Assembly (NCBI GenBank): GCA_963691655.1
Contig: OY829326.1
Coordinates: 21,750,878 to 21,814,877 of the forward strand
From: Toxonevra muliebris
Taxonomy: Eukaryota; Arthropoda; Insecta; Diptera; Pallopteridae
Reading direction: 5' to 3'
DNA length: 64,000 nt
The stretch's first letter is position 1. Each line of letters starts with the position of its first letter. The position numbers and the translations under genes are program-made. The notes under the pieces were generated by a model. The model saw nothing but the letters and a program-made list of their open reading frames with translations, ran no database searches and was not told the origin of the DNA. Of this stretch, positions 38,116-49,537 are shown piece after piece.

Positions 38116-41100
38116 AGGTATCTCAAAGCTCCAATTGCAAGGTTTCATCGGATTCTTATCAACTAAAAGCACCTACTACCTGTTCTACCTGCTTCCCGTA
38201 GCTGTCGTTTAATATTACTTCGCGAGGCTTGTTCAGCGTTATGCTGTTACTCGATTAGTGCTTCTTGTAATATGTTCTGTTCGACTGGAACATTATTATT
38301 ATTGATTGTCTTTCGCCATCTTACTTGTTGCATTTCATTTCTCTACAGAGTTGCGCATCTGTTGTATTAAGTTGGCTACCGTAGGGGGTTCCCAAATGCT
38401 CTTTGCAGCTCCTCCCTGACCTTTTTGAAGTGTAAAAAGGATGTGCGTTGACTTCTTGGGCTCGTTTAGGCGGTTAAGGGTTAATCTAAATCGAATCTAA
38501 ACAATTTTTCTTAATTACCTACCTACTTGCCTAAGATCGTATAAATGGCATGCATTTTTTCGGTATGGAAAAATCGATTTTTTTTGAAGATACCCCACTG
38601 AAAAGTATTGAAGTATTTTTTTACTTGAAGTCTTTAAATACAATATGTCAAAAAAATTCCGTAGTCAGGAAGTACAATCTATCAGTCCTATCAGGGTCCC
38701 CTCAAGGAGGAATTCTTACATAGGGGCTTGAAAAAATTCTTATTTTTTATAGCATAAATTTATAGTTTGAAACCTGTAGAATATGATGCCTTTAATGATT
38801 TTGGTGGTTTTTCAAAAATGGCGTCGTGAGAACGTAAGCGTTACTCACCTCTTCTCGCTATGCTCCCTTTTCGAAACTTTAAGCACTATTAATTCGAAAC
38901 TTTTTCTTCAATGAGTTGAAAACCGTTACAGGCGATTACTCTAACTTTGATTTGGCATACATTATTGATACTTATGCCCAATGGGTAAACTTCTGACCCA
39001 CTAAAAATTATTATTATTATTGACTGGCCGAAAAATCGACTTTTTGGTTCTGAGGTCTTCCAATCAGTCAATTATTACTAATTTTCATTATCGTAGGTTC
39101 ATTCATTGCCTACATGTTTATATTAAATACAGTTTTCATGTAGACTGTTTCAGATAATCCTACGTTGTGCTGGAGTGTGCATCACATTCGACTTCGTTTC
39201 CAGACAGGTTTACGACGACTCGCTATATCTCCGCTATTTTTAATTTTTTTTTTTTAAGAAATAAACATTTCTTTAAAACTAAAATTACACAATAACAAAT
39301 ATCTATGACCCCGAAAAGATAGATATATACATTCCTTACTCTCCAAAAAAGTCCTGAAAATCGACGAAGAATTTGCGTTTTACATAAAGATTCCCCTTAA
39401 GTCCATATAATTTTGTATTTCATATGTCCTTAAGTTATTTTTGTAGCAACCAAAACTGTCTTGATCTTCTTTACATTATATATGTAAGAAAAATATATAG
39501 ATACGAATGTAAATAGTAACAAAGCTATTATAAATATATAGATAGGGCTATAAAAGTGTTTTTCAAAAGTTGTTCTTCCTTTTCTTGTAGCTAACATGTT
39601 GCTTTACCACCACCAGCATAAACAACCAAGCATCATGTAAATTAGCTCATAATAAACAATTTTAGCTGTTTATTTTACCAACATGTAAATTTTTTTCTCA
39701 ATAACTTTGTATATGCAGTAGTTGCAATTTATCACATTAATTACAAATTACAGATTTATTTGGTGTTGTAAAAGTTGTTACGCTCCTCCAAATGTTGTTG
39801 TCCAATGATAAAAAAAAAACAACAGTGTTTCACTAACTCAACGGTGGGTTGGTACTAAGAAGTATACGTTGTTGAGTTGTCAACACGTCGCATTGGCAGC
39901 GGAATCAGCATCACCAGCTATGCACACACATACCTCCAGCCAACTCACCGCTGGCTCACGGCTCACTTTCTGTTACATACAATTTTTTTTATTTTTTTTA
40001 TGGCCAAAAGCCTCAGAGGCACATGTTACACATGTGCTATGTTGGATGTGTAAAAAAAAGTAAAACTTGACTTAAATATTAATGGCATTTGTAATTTGTT
40101 TTATTGTAATGAATGAATGAATCGGTTTTTCTTCTCGTTTGCAACTCTTTACTTAACATTTACTGTTTAAAGTTGCGAAAAACATTTTTAATTGCTTTTC
40201 GAAGGTGTAGAAGGTTAAAGAAATGTGGTTCAAGTTGTATTCTAGCATCCCACACATACTTACTTGTATTTGTTTATGTATAATTTTAAAAGAAATTCTC
40301 AAGCTCAATGCGGTTTGGTATTTTTTTTTTTTTTTTTTTGAAATTTAAGTGGAATCAAAAACTAATTTTCTGCTTTTACAGTTAGATGCAAATTACAAGT
40401 AATTTTCAATAGTAAATGCTTTCAAACAACTGTTTCTGCTTTAAATCGGTAACTTCCGACTTTGAGTTATATGAGAAGAAGAACAGCTTAAATAAAATTA
40501 CAATAGCTACAACCGAAATTTCTTTCTTCTTCAATGTGACGGAAAACAATCACCTGTCATTTTGTTAGGTGATTGTTAAATTGTTACAAAGATATGCGAA
40601 ATTAATTGCGCTTTTCTAACAAAAGAGCCACATCTACCAGCTCAGAAGAACAGAACAGTTTGTAAATTTTGTGGGAACAATCCAAATACAAATTTATAAC
40701 AAAGAATGAATATCAACACAGAGCTCTGCTCCATCATCATAGCTAAGAAGCAACAAAAAAAAAAAAAAAAGAAACGACTCAAAAAGCTAAACGTGACTGT
40801 AATGTGGCGCTTGATAGCACAAAAATAGTTGAAAAATAAAAACGAAGACTTTAGAATTTGGTCAAGTTGAAGTTTAAGTTCAAGACTTTACAGAGCGCTG
40901 CAACCATCAAACATTCGCTTAAAATGTATGCAGAGCAAGAGGTGGAGGCAGAAAGAAGATCCTACTTCTCTGTTCTGTTGAATGGATATTCGTATAAAAA
41001 AATACTACAAGTCCGCAAAACAAATAGATCAACATCAACTATAAAGTTTGAAATCAACGTGACATGTAAATATTACAAATGCTTTTACATTTGACATTGG

Positions 41101-42493
41101 TGTAAAAAGAAATTCCTTAGTATTTTTGATATTTTGTTTTTTTTTTTTTCAATACAATGCAATATCACAGTGAATATAAGCAGCTATCCAAGTATTCTTT
41201 CTTGTAGATTTGGTTATTTTAAACAAAGATCATTGTACTATTTTCACCATTCCACTAAATATATGCCGCTGCTTGTGCCACAATTGTTCTTCACTAAGTG
41301 TATGCAAAAACGTAAAAATCACTTCGTTATTAGCATCATCATCATCATTATCTTCGTTATCATCATAGTAATCATCATCATGGATGACTTGGCTCATAGA
41401 TGATATTGCAAAAGGATTTTCGTATATTTTATTTTATATTCGTAAAGCTTGAAGACGCAAAATTTTCTATACGTTATCATAAATACACTCAGTAAAAAAT
41501 AAAATGCTGTTTATTAAATTTAATAAAAATATTTTTACTTGCAAAATTTATTTCCCATTACTACAAACTGAACAACGAATAGCTTTTAAGTAAAAAAAAA
41601 ACTCGCATGGATCGAAATGGGGAGTGTCAACTATTTACAGAAAACTAGGCACTATTTGGAAAAAAAAAACATAGTCATTAAAGATGAATCCCTCAAAACA
41701 CTTAATCTTGTCTGAAACCCATTGAAAGTCTGACCAGGTCATCAATATTAAAAGTACATTCTTTTCAAAGAACTGAAGTAATACTTTAAGAACTCTCGGT
41801 TTGAAAATGTAAAAGGCTAGAACGTCACAAGTTTATAGGGTAGTTCATTTCAAAGAATTTTGAGTCTCAATTATCAAGAAAATTTTGAACTAACTCAGGT
41901 AGGGTTAAAAAAATCTTGTTTCTTCAAAAAGTCTCTTGATTTAGATCATATTTATGAGGAAAAGAACCTGTTTTATGCCAAAACCACATAATCTCCTTTG
42001 GTGTTGAAGGATACTTTTTACTTTAAGTTTTTAGGGTGATGGGTGATAGTGATTTTTGGAACGTGTTGAATAATCAGACCCCAGGGGTTTCAAAATATGC
42101 TGACTTTATAAAATCAAACTATCTAAGCCTCACGCTAATATATAAACTCAGCTTGTCACGAAAGCATAATTGGCATTTCATTTCTTTCACTTGAGTCTGT
42201 TAAGTGTAAATTCCTCTTTTTCCCTCTAGATCTACATATATATATTGTTTGAAGGCTTTGGGATTTATTATTCTCGAAAACTTTAAGATATTAGTCTGAG
42301 CAGGTTTATTGAGCGCTTTGAAACAGCTGAGGTAATATAACTAATTCAATAAGCCTAGTTAAGATCAAAATATCGTTCAAACTAAGAACAAAATAGATGA
42401 ATTTCACAAGCTCTATTGACATTTTTATATTAAGGGTACAAGAGCATCCTATGGAGGGTTTCTGGAGCACCTCATACATATTGATCGTTGGTA
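38116..42493. other. Non-coding stretch, possible decayed retroelement at the left
   Basis: At about 38380-38460 the minus strand reads FKKVREELQRAFGNPLR, a capsid-like helix pattern that might come from an LTR retroelement; this is weak. The rest is AT-rich. A perfect 11-bp inverted repeat AACAATCACCT/AGGTGATTGTT with an 11-bp loop lies at 40545-40577. ATC repeats lie at 41330-41380. Confidence 0.35.
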
Positions 42494-43622
42494 GGGAAAT
42501 GGTATCAATACTCGATACTTTTATCCCGATGTCCGACACTTTTTTACTCGATACTTTTATTATGAGTACTTGTACTCATTGAGTACATTGATGCTGGTAT
42601 CGAAATTCAATACTTTTAAAAATTTCCAGTACAAAAATTAGTACTAAAAAATGTAAATGCAATCAATTAAACAGTATGACTTGTACTTTTTTGAATATAT
42701 GTATAATCAGATTATGCTAATTTATAAATGTAGTCATCACAGCAACAATGTATATAGAGACGGGCAAATCAGACGGCCGTTTTGGAATCCGCCACAATTC
42801 CTCATCAGTGATCTTAGTGATAGTTCTTAATCTTTCAATATCATATATAAGCTACTAATATTTGAAATCATAACCCAGAATTACGGATTTGATTCCGGAT
42901 GGCATTGTTGTTGTGATGACTACATTTGTTCATTAACCTGTTTATATATAACTTCAAATAACGAAATTGACATGAACTTAAGTCATGACTTTGAAAATTA
43001 ACCTCTAGATTTAATTTTCATAGTATCCTAAAAAACTATTATGATGCTAATTTATATTTAGAAATACATACTCCAAATCGCTACCTCTATTATTCAACCA
43101 GGTATGGGCGAAATTGAGTTTTTTCGCTCACATTGTATAAAATCACTTAAGAATCCAGATATAAATAAGTTCTCAACGAATTTAAATGAAAAAATCAATT
43201 TTAGAGCCAGTTCTTCAACCTCGTATCTCCACTTGAATACGAAAGTTGCTTTTCAAACCTTTGGTTTTTTCCGTTTTCTGCGAAATGGTACTTTTGGAGG
43301 TTATGCCACTTTTGTAGTTAGGGTGCGATATGCATCTATATTAAATAAATATCTAAATTTTTTATAAATTTTTTTATATACAGAAGTATATGTATTCATT
43401 ATTTAATTATGTACTTTCAAAAACTAACAAAAATCAGAAATTTTGACAAAATCCGCAATTTTTTTTTAAGCGCATTTTATGATTTTGTTTTACATTTAGT
43501 ATCGAAACCCGATACTTTAGGTATCGAGTACATTTATGTCGATAATTTTGAGTACCCGTTACTTTTCAGCCGATACTTCAAATGAGTATAGTATCGATAA
43601 TTTGCCCCCGATACCATTTCCC
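42494..43622. mobile_element. Non-autonomous TA-flanked element, about 1.13 kb
   Basis: The left end GGGAAATGGTATC and the right end GATACCATTTCCC are perfect 13-bp inverted repeats, each bordered by TA (42492-42493, 43623-43624). Subterminal regions carry many CGATACTTT/AGTATCG units in both orientations. No transposase seen. TA duplication suggests a Tc1/mariner-type or similar mobiliser, but the 13-bp TIR and the internal repeats do not settle it. The unknown minus-strand gene lies just to its right. Confidence 0.75.
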
Positions 43623-43713
43623 TAAAATAAATTTGAATGGAGCGAAAAGTTAGGGGTTATGGGTGTACTGTTACCATCACCAGTCCCTGTATCTCTCAAT
43701 GGAGCATATATAC

Positions 43714-43860
43714 CTTGATCATCACCATCTTAACTGCGCTTAAACATAGTTTTTGGGTGGACTTGTTTTCTGGTTCGTTGAGGGTTCTTGTCAAGCGTCT
43801 GACGACAGTTTCTTTTTTAATATTTTCCATGGGTGTATATTTTTCAATGAGTGAGGTCCG
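43714..43860 (-). CDS. Candidate exon B of an unknown minus-strand gene
   Basis: A 49-codon open exon, RTSLIEKYTPMENIKKETVV then RRLTRTLNEPENKSTQKLCL and SAVKMVMIK. It is bounded by an acceptor (CTACAGTGATTCCAG before CGG) and a donor (AAG then GTATAT), phase 0 at both ends, and matches the phase-0 donor of exon A. Using the upstream CAG (43870-43872) would add nine bases including an in-frame TGA. Directly downstream, 43625-43708, another frame reads APLRDTGTGDGNSTPITPNF then SLHSNLF, also coding-like and two bases out of register, with an AT repeat (GTATATATG) at the junction. Either exon B ends at the donor or an AT-repeat indel separates two parts of one exon. No family recognised. Confidence 0.5.
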
Positions 43861-44049
43861 CTGGAATCACTGTAGATATTTTTAAATGTTTTACATACGA
43901 GTATCTAGGTATAAATATGTGTGTATCTATGTGTATGTTCTTTTATCAATTCTTACATCATATTTACAATATACTAAAGCCCATTCACAATCTATTCTTT
44001 ATTTTTTTTTTTTGCATTGTAATAATTCACATTTATTAGTGTGTGAGTA

Positions 44050-44300
44050 GAGTGTGTGTGTGTGTGTATGCGTAGGCTTAAGAAATTCAAAGCTCTTCAA
44101 TGGCGTAGATTTGCATTTGCATTTTTTATTGTTCGGTGGAATGGTTTTGGGGATAGCACCACGCTCACTCTTTTCTAGAGGAATGGTTTGGTTGGTGAAA
44201 TTGCTGGCTGGTTGTTGTTGCGGATGAGTGCGGCAATTATGGTATAATGTAATTGATGAAATATTCATATTGGTATTTATGTCATCGTTAAGATTAGATT
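44050..44300 (-). CDS. Possible exon C (alternative or spurious), unknown gene
   Basis: A minus-strand frame with a coding-like patch: YHNCRTHPQQQPASNFTNQT then IPLEKSERGAIPKTIPPNNK and KCKCKSTPLKSFEFLKP, running into a GT/CA repeat. It lies between exons A and B. Its left boundary has no good acceptor and its phase does not fit the best donor of exon A. A donor-like GTGAGC lies after EK. It could be a terminal exon of another isoform or chance. Confidence 0.25.
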
Positions 44301-44534
44301 CTTTATTATATTACCACAACGACAACGAACAGTGTGTGTGTGTGTGTGTCTATGTCTATTGTGGTGTTATAAATCATTTGGCATTATACTTATGAGAGTA
44401 TAATATCAAATACTCGCTTATTGCATGCGTTTGTGACTATACAATGGAAAGAAAGGAGTAAAAATAATGCATATCCATTCAAATCATCTATGTAGGTATT
44501 TGTGTATATTTTTTAATATTACAATAAAACGTAC

Positions 44535-44653
44535 TCTCCGATTTTTTAGATCTCTATCATTGTTGGCATTTAAGCCATCGTCGTGGATCAACTTTTCCAT
44601 TTCTATTTCCTCTTCATCATCATCATCATCAAAATTTATTGCATCACAAATCA
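44535..44653 (-). CDS. Candidate exon A of an unknown minus-strand gene
   Basis: Bounded by an acceptor (GGAAATTTTCAG) and a donor (AGA then GTACGT), 119 bp. After two bases that complete a split codon it reads ICDAINFDDDDDEEEIEMEK followed by LIHDDGLNANNDRDLKNRR. The acidic run comes from a short ATC-type repeat, but the flanking codons are not repetitive. The donor phase (0) fits exon B at 43860. Upstream exons, which would have to end in phase 1, were not found to the right. No domain recognised; a cytoplasmic acidic linker is a guess. Confidence 0.5.
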
Positions 44654-44659
44654 CTGAAA

Positions 44660-46244
44660 ATTTCCTTTATTTGTGACCGCTAACTTTTTTTTTTTGTTTT
44701 TGTTTGAATAGTTGCGTTTACAGTTAAATCTGTTGGCTGATTTGAAGTTTAGATGACAACCTAACAATATGCAAAAGTATGTGAATGAGTGAGTTAATGC
44801 TATAAAATTCAAAAAAAAATATATATATATATATATTGCATTGTAATACTTATCTATATGTACCTAGTACATCCTCGATTTTTCTATACTTTTGTTCATA
44901 CATCCCCCTTTATTTTTATACTTATTCCTTACAAAAGAATATCGAAGCAATATTACATCATATTTGTAAATAAAAACCACACCTTTTTGGCAAACAAAAA
45001 TTTTCTTCAAAGTCATGCAAAAATATATCGTTATGTATATTCTAAAAATATCATATATCTACTCAAGTAGACAAAAGTCGTTAACGATCCTCGCTCATTT
45101 CTCAGTGGTCTTGTCATATATTCATGCAGACATACATATATAAAAAATATTATATGAGCACATTACAATGCAAGCTTTGGCTTTTCTTCACTTAAACGCT
45201 GACTTTAACTGATGAAGTTCAGCAGGTTAGACTTCAACTTACTTATGTACTTCTACCAATCTTAGTACTGCATATCAAACAAACAAACAACAAAATTTCT
45301 AGGCTAACATGTTCGGGGGAAAAAAAATGTTAGCGCTCCTCAACATATCACTAGAAATCATACCAACAAAATCTTGGCCATAATGCGAGTGAAAAAAAGA
45401 GCATAAAAATAAATATCAAGCCGATGTAAATTTCAAACTTTAGGTAAAAAAAAGAAAACCGAATTGTATTTTTCCTTATTATTATTAAACTCAAATGGAA
45501 CTCAACCCACACTCTTTGCCAATTTGCAAGACGCTTTTAAGAATGAACATTTCATTTCAAAGAGTAGGCTTTAACGGGCCAATATGGCTATGATCATCTG
45601 TCAAGCGTTGCTATACGCCGAACTTTACTCATACTTACTGGAAGGGAAAAAAATTAAATTTCTGTTTACTTTTGTTAGATTTTTGATTTGATTCATAAAG
45701 ATGCGGTTTGTTTTTTTGTTTTTTTTGTTATGTGGTAATTGCAAAAAAAGCGACTTGAAAAAGTTTAAATAAATTTTACTTTATCTCAAATAGAGGCTAA
45801 TTGAAAATTTCTTATAAATTGTGTGTTTGTATGTAGGTCTGTAGGTATTTATATCATTGTATGGGTGTGTGGGAATTTAACATTTCGGTTTTTTCAATTA
45901 TTATAAATTTACTTAGAATAGATTTTATGCTTTGAGAGGAAAAGGTATAAATTATTTTAGTAAACGACAATCGTTCAGTTCTTCAGTAAATACTCTCAAA
46001 GTTTCCGGCTTAACTTTTGAATGAACTTTTCCAATTATTGACTTTACACACATACGCACACACCTGGTAAAGTATGAACCGAAATCAACGTTGACTCAAT
46101 ATGAGATCTAAATTTTAATTTAATATTTAAACACTGAACTTCTGAGGAAGTAATAAGTAAACGCCGATTTGAAACAATATTTATTTATAGCTGATCTAAA
46201 TATGACTTAAAATTTTCTAAAATTTAAAAGAATATTAACCTAAA
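44660..46244. other. AT-rich non-coding stretch
   Basis: Probably intronic if the minus-strand gene is real. An AT run lies at about 44818-44837. A short plus-strand frame at 45495-45575 (NGTQPTLFANLQDAFKNEHF) has coding-like codons but no acceptor. Confidence 0.35.
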
Positions 46245-47020
46245 CCCTTTCGGGACCGTAAGGAAATCAAAGAAGACAGCGAAAAACCGAATCTGAAATC
46301 ATATTCTCTGACCCCCATTTATTGTTAAAATTTTTCATCCAAACATAAATGTTGTGCTTCTGAAGTCCTGAACTTTCATGGGTTATCGGCAGTGCTGTCG
46401 CTGTCACTTCAATTGAACTTTTTCACTTCACTTTCAAGCCTGACACTTCGTCACTTCCTCTTTCATAAAAACACTTTGGTTTTCCAGTTTCAATGAAAAA
46501 CTAAAATCGATAAAAAAAAGTTTTGTCGGAGCGCTCCACCAAATGTTTTTTTTTTGCAATCTAAGCACATAAAACCAGATAAATTTTGAAAATATGTAAT
46601 TTTCTTATTACGCTTCAAAAAACACTTCACTTTTTTAAAAATCACTTCACTTTTTTAAGAATTTCACTTCACAAAAACTTGAAACTTTTTACGAACTTTT
46701 TTAGTACAAAATATTTTTATTCGATATTTTTTTAAATACACATATAAATTTTTAGTGTTATTTCTTGACCTTACTCGTTTTTGACAGTAAGGAAACTAGA
46801 AGCGATAGAGCAAAACTGTGTCCAGATTCGCATTCTCTCTGTTTAAAGCTTTTTGTTTCACTAAAGATCTTAGAGTCACCGGTGACCCATAACAAAACTT
46901 AAATTTCCAATTTCCAAAAAAGTTAACAAAAACTTAAAAATATGGGAAATAATGTTTGAGAAAATAGTTTTTTCCACAAAAATGTATTTTGGGTCACCGG
47001 TAAACAATGGTCGCGAAACT
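46245..47020. mobile_element. Decayed relative of the piggyBac-like MITE at 21590
   Basis: The left end CCCTTTCGGGACCG matches the MITE terminus. Shared internal phrases are ATTCTCTGACC, CTGAAG..CCT..CTTTCAT, CACCGG and AAAATATGGG. The right end, GGTCGCGAAACT, is a mutated terminus. About 46400-46740 carries repeated TCACTTCAC units absent from the other copy, so it is a later insertion or expansion. The flanking TTAA is mutated. Confidence 0.55.
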
Positions 47021-47344
47021 AAATTTCAGACACTCCTATTCTTGGATTAGGCTTAACCCTTTCCTTGAGCATTTTTTGACTAATCAGATAGCAACAATTT
47101 AAGAGTTTGTGGGTTGTTGATTCTTTAACCTGATGTGATGTGGGAATTACTGAAACTGTACTGGAGAAAAAAGATGAAAAGGTAAATTTAAGGAGGAAAG
47201 AGGATTCACAGATACCTCTGTGCGAATTTGTTTTAAATTTGAAAAGGTCACAAATAACCGGAAAAAATATTTGCAGTGAAAAAAAATAAAAAATTTAAAA
47301 AAAATTTTGGAAGATTTTTGATAAAAAGGGAAATTCGTTGACAT
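47021..47344. other. Non-coding stretch between MITE and SINE
   Basis: AT-rich, nothing recognised. Confidence 0.4.
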
Positions 47345-47655
47345 GTGTGTGGTCTCCGTAGCCTAGTGGTTAGTGTATTGGACTGCTACACAAAGGTGCC
47401 CGGGTTCATATCTCGGCGCACTCAAAAAATCAAAAAATGGAAAATAAAAATTTTTGTACACGGCACCACCTCTTACCTGTGCACCTCCAAGGGTAAAAAA
47501 ATGCCTATGAAAAGCTTTTCACTTCGCCGTTCGGATTCGGCGTAAAACTGAAGGTCCCTTCCATTCGTGTATAAATATAACTCATACAACCTGAATGGAT
47601 TCGAAAAGCTCGGCCTTAGCCCTCCATGGGATGTTGTGCCATAGTAGTAGTGAAA
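47345..47655 (+). mobile_element. tRNA-derived SINE, third copy
   Basis: The head has the A box TAGCCTAGTGG at about 47359-47369, identical to that of the SINE at 12439, and a weaker B box GGTTCATATCT. The body has GGCACCACCTCTTACC, CGCCGTTCGGATTCGGCGTA and AGGTCCCTTCCATTCGTGTA, shared with the other copies. The 3' end here lacks the AACCT tail and instead continues GATTCGAAAAGCTCGGCC, so two subfamilies with different tails are present. Target duplication not clear. Confidence 0.75.
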
Positions 47656-48339
47656 TTTCATAACTCGATATCAGATATCAGAGAAAATCCAGTATTTTTT
47701 TTAAGAACAAATTTTTTCATTACAAATTTCCATCGCAAATTCGCCAACAATCAAGTTTAAAAAACTAATATTGCCTATAATGATTTTTGTTTTTGAATTT
47801 CTTTCTTTTTTTCTTCTTTTCATTTTCAGATAATCTCAAAAATACGCCCAAGTAGATTTACTTAAATTACAAAATGCTACATATGCCAAGCGCGAGCTGC
47901 TGATGGCTAGAACACACACACGCTCGCACAGAAATGCTTAACTCATGTCAGACGACGAACGCACAAAACTGCAGAAGCAACAAACATAAAAATGACCAAA
48001 TAGTTTGCCATGTTAACTGTCAAATGTAACAAGCTGCAAAATTATACACTTTCATTTCATTTTCGGTTCGCAGTTGAGTTACAATTTATGTCCATGCAGT
48101 ACTGTGTAAGTTTATCCTTATAGTTTGGAACACACAAATTTCAATCAAGTTTAAGTTGGTTTTATGTGGAAAATATAAGAAAAAAAATTATTATTAAATT
48201 TTTACTATGCGCGTGTGTGCATCCGGTAGCGTAAATGCCAGCAGAATTCAAGGGCGTGTTAGTTGTAAGAAATTGTATGTGAATAAAGTAAAACCATAAA
48301 AATGGGACCGAGTCAATTTAGAACTTGAATGGATATTTG
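47656..48339. other. Non-coding stretch with acceptor-like site
   Basis: A good plus-strand acceptor (long pyrimidine tract ending TTTTCAG at 47830) is followed by short frames, including a 14-codon one beginning MSDDERTKL near 47949. This could be a 5' untranslated exon; nothing confirms it. Confidence 0.25.
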
Positions 48340-49150
48340 TATTATCTTTATATATGTATTTAATCGTAGAGTTTTGTGTGTATGACATCGTGTAACTTCT
48401 GAACAACTGGACCGATTGAAGTCATATTTCCAGAATATATTTTCTTGAGCTATTCATAATAGCTTTTAGGAAAGAGGGCGTGTCACCTCCCATACAATCC
48501 TAATAGTTTTTTGGGTATATCTCAAGAACCATTTATAGCACAGTACAGAAATTTGGTACAATAATGAGAATTGACAATGCCATGCCACAACAATATGAGT
48601 GGGCTTGACAAAGGGGGTGTGGCACCTTCCATATAACCTGAATTTCCATTATGAGATATCTTAAGAGGCATTTATGGTACAGAACTAAAATTTAAATTCA
48701 TTCATTTTTTTGGATTAGTGGGTGTGGCACCATACTTCACTTTTACTACTACTATTTCTACTACTAATTCTACTACTATTTTCTACTACTTTTAAACTTT
48801 CTTTCTTCTACAAATTTTTCTTATTTTCTACTACTTTTTCACTACTACTACTATTTTACTACTTTTTTTCTACTACTTTTTTAATACATTTTTTCTTATT
48901 TTCAACTACTAGTTTCTACTATTTGTTACTACTATTTTTTAGTACTATGTTTAACTATTTTTCTACTACTTTTTCTGCTACCTTTTTACTACTTCTTTAT
49001 AACAGTTTGTAATACTATTTCCTATTCTTTTTCCTACTACCTTTTCTACTACTATTTTCTTCTACTTTTTTGCTGTTATTTTGTACTACTTTTTCCATTC
49101 CTTTTTCTACTATTATTTCTACTACTTTAAGGATGGTCTTTAATATGAAT
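48340..49150 (+). repeat. Dispersed repeat with CTACTACTTT tail, inverted copy of 1-650
   Basis: Starts ATCTTTATATATG and proceeds through GTGTATGACATCGTGTAAC and GTGTCACCTCCCATACAATC to GGTGTGGCACCAT. It then enters about 400 bp of imperfect CTACTACTTTT units. The order and sequence are the inverse of 1-650. No coding capacity. Confidence 0.75.
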
Positions 49151-49478
49151 ATAGAGCGTCCTGAAATATTCTTACTATAATTCAACTGAACCATAATAAA
49201 ATTGTTCAACAAAAAATACACTTAAAAATTATTCCTTCTTCCGAATAACCGAAGACTTCCGAAACTCTGTCAATTCGGTAATAATAATTTCGTCATTGTT
49301 ATAATGAAACGATGTTTTATTTTCTTGTAAGTTTTAGGTATTTTTCATTAAGGCTGTGGTAATTTTTTATTTCGCTCTTTTTCCGCACAACTTAAGTTAA
49401 AAAAATAAAGTTTTTGAGAAAATCGCATTTATAGTTTTCAATAAACTACTACTTCGTAGACGGCACTAATGACACATA

Positions 49479-49537
49479 CAGTGAAGGGCAGAAGTTTACA
49501 TACACACACCACCAAATTTTCAGTGTGTCCTTCACTG
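49479..49537. mobile_element. 59-bp Tc1-like miniature element
   Basis: Flanked by TA on both sides. The left end CAGTGAAGGGCAGAAG and the inverse of the right end CAGTGAAGGACACACTG share 11 of 12 terminal bases. The left terminus continues AAGTTTACATACAC, a phrase known from Tc1-like inverted repeats. It looks like an extreme internal deletion derivative. Confidence 0.65.

Noticed and set aside
40858..41094. Plus-strand frame with MYAEQEVEAERRSYFSVLLN
   Set aside because: Coding-like codons but no recognisable family and no convincing splice context.
45219..45268. 25-nt possible micro-exon on the minus strand with good acceptor and GTAAGT donor
   Set aside because: All phases lead to a stop or fail to fit exon A at 44653.
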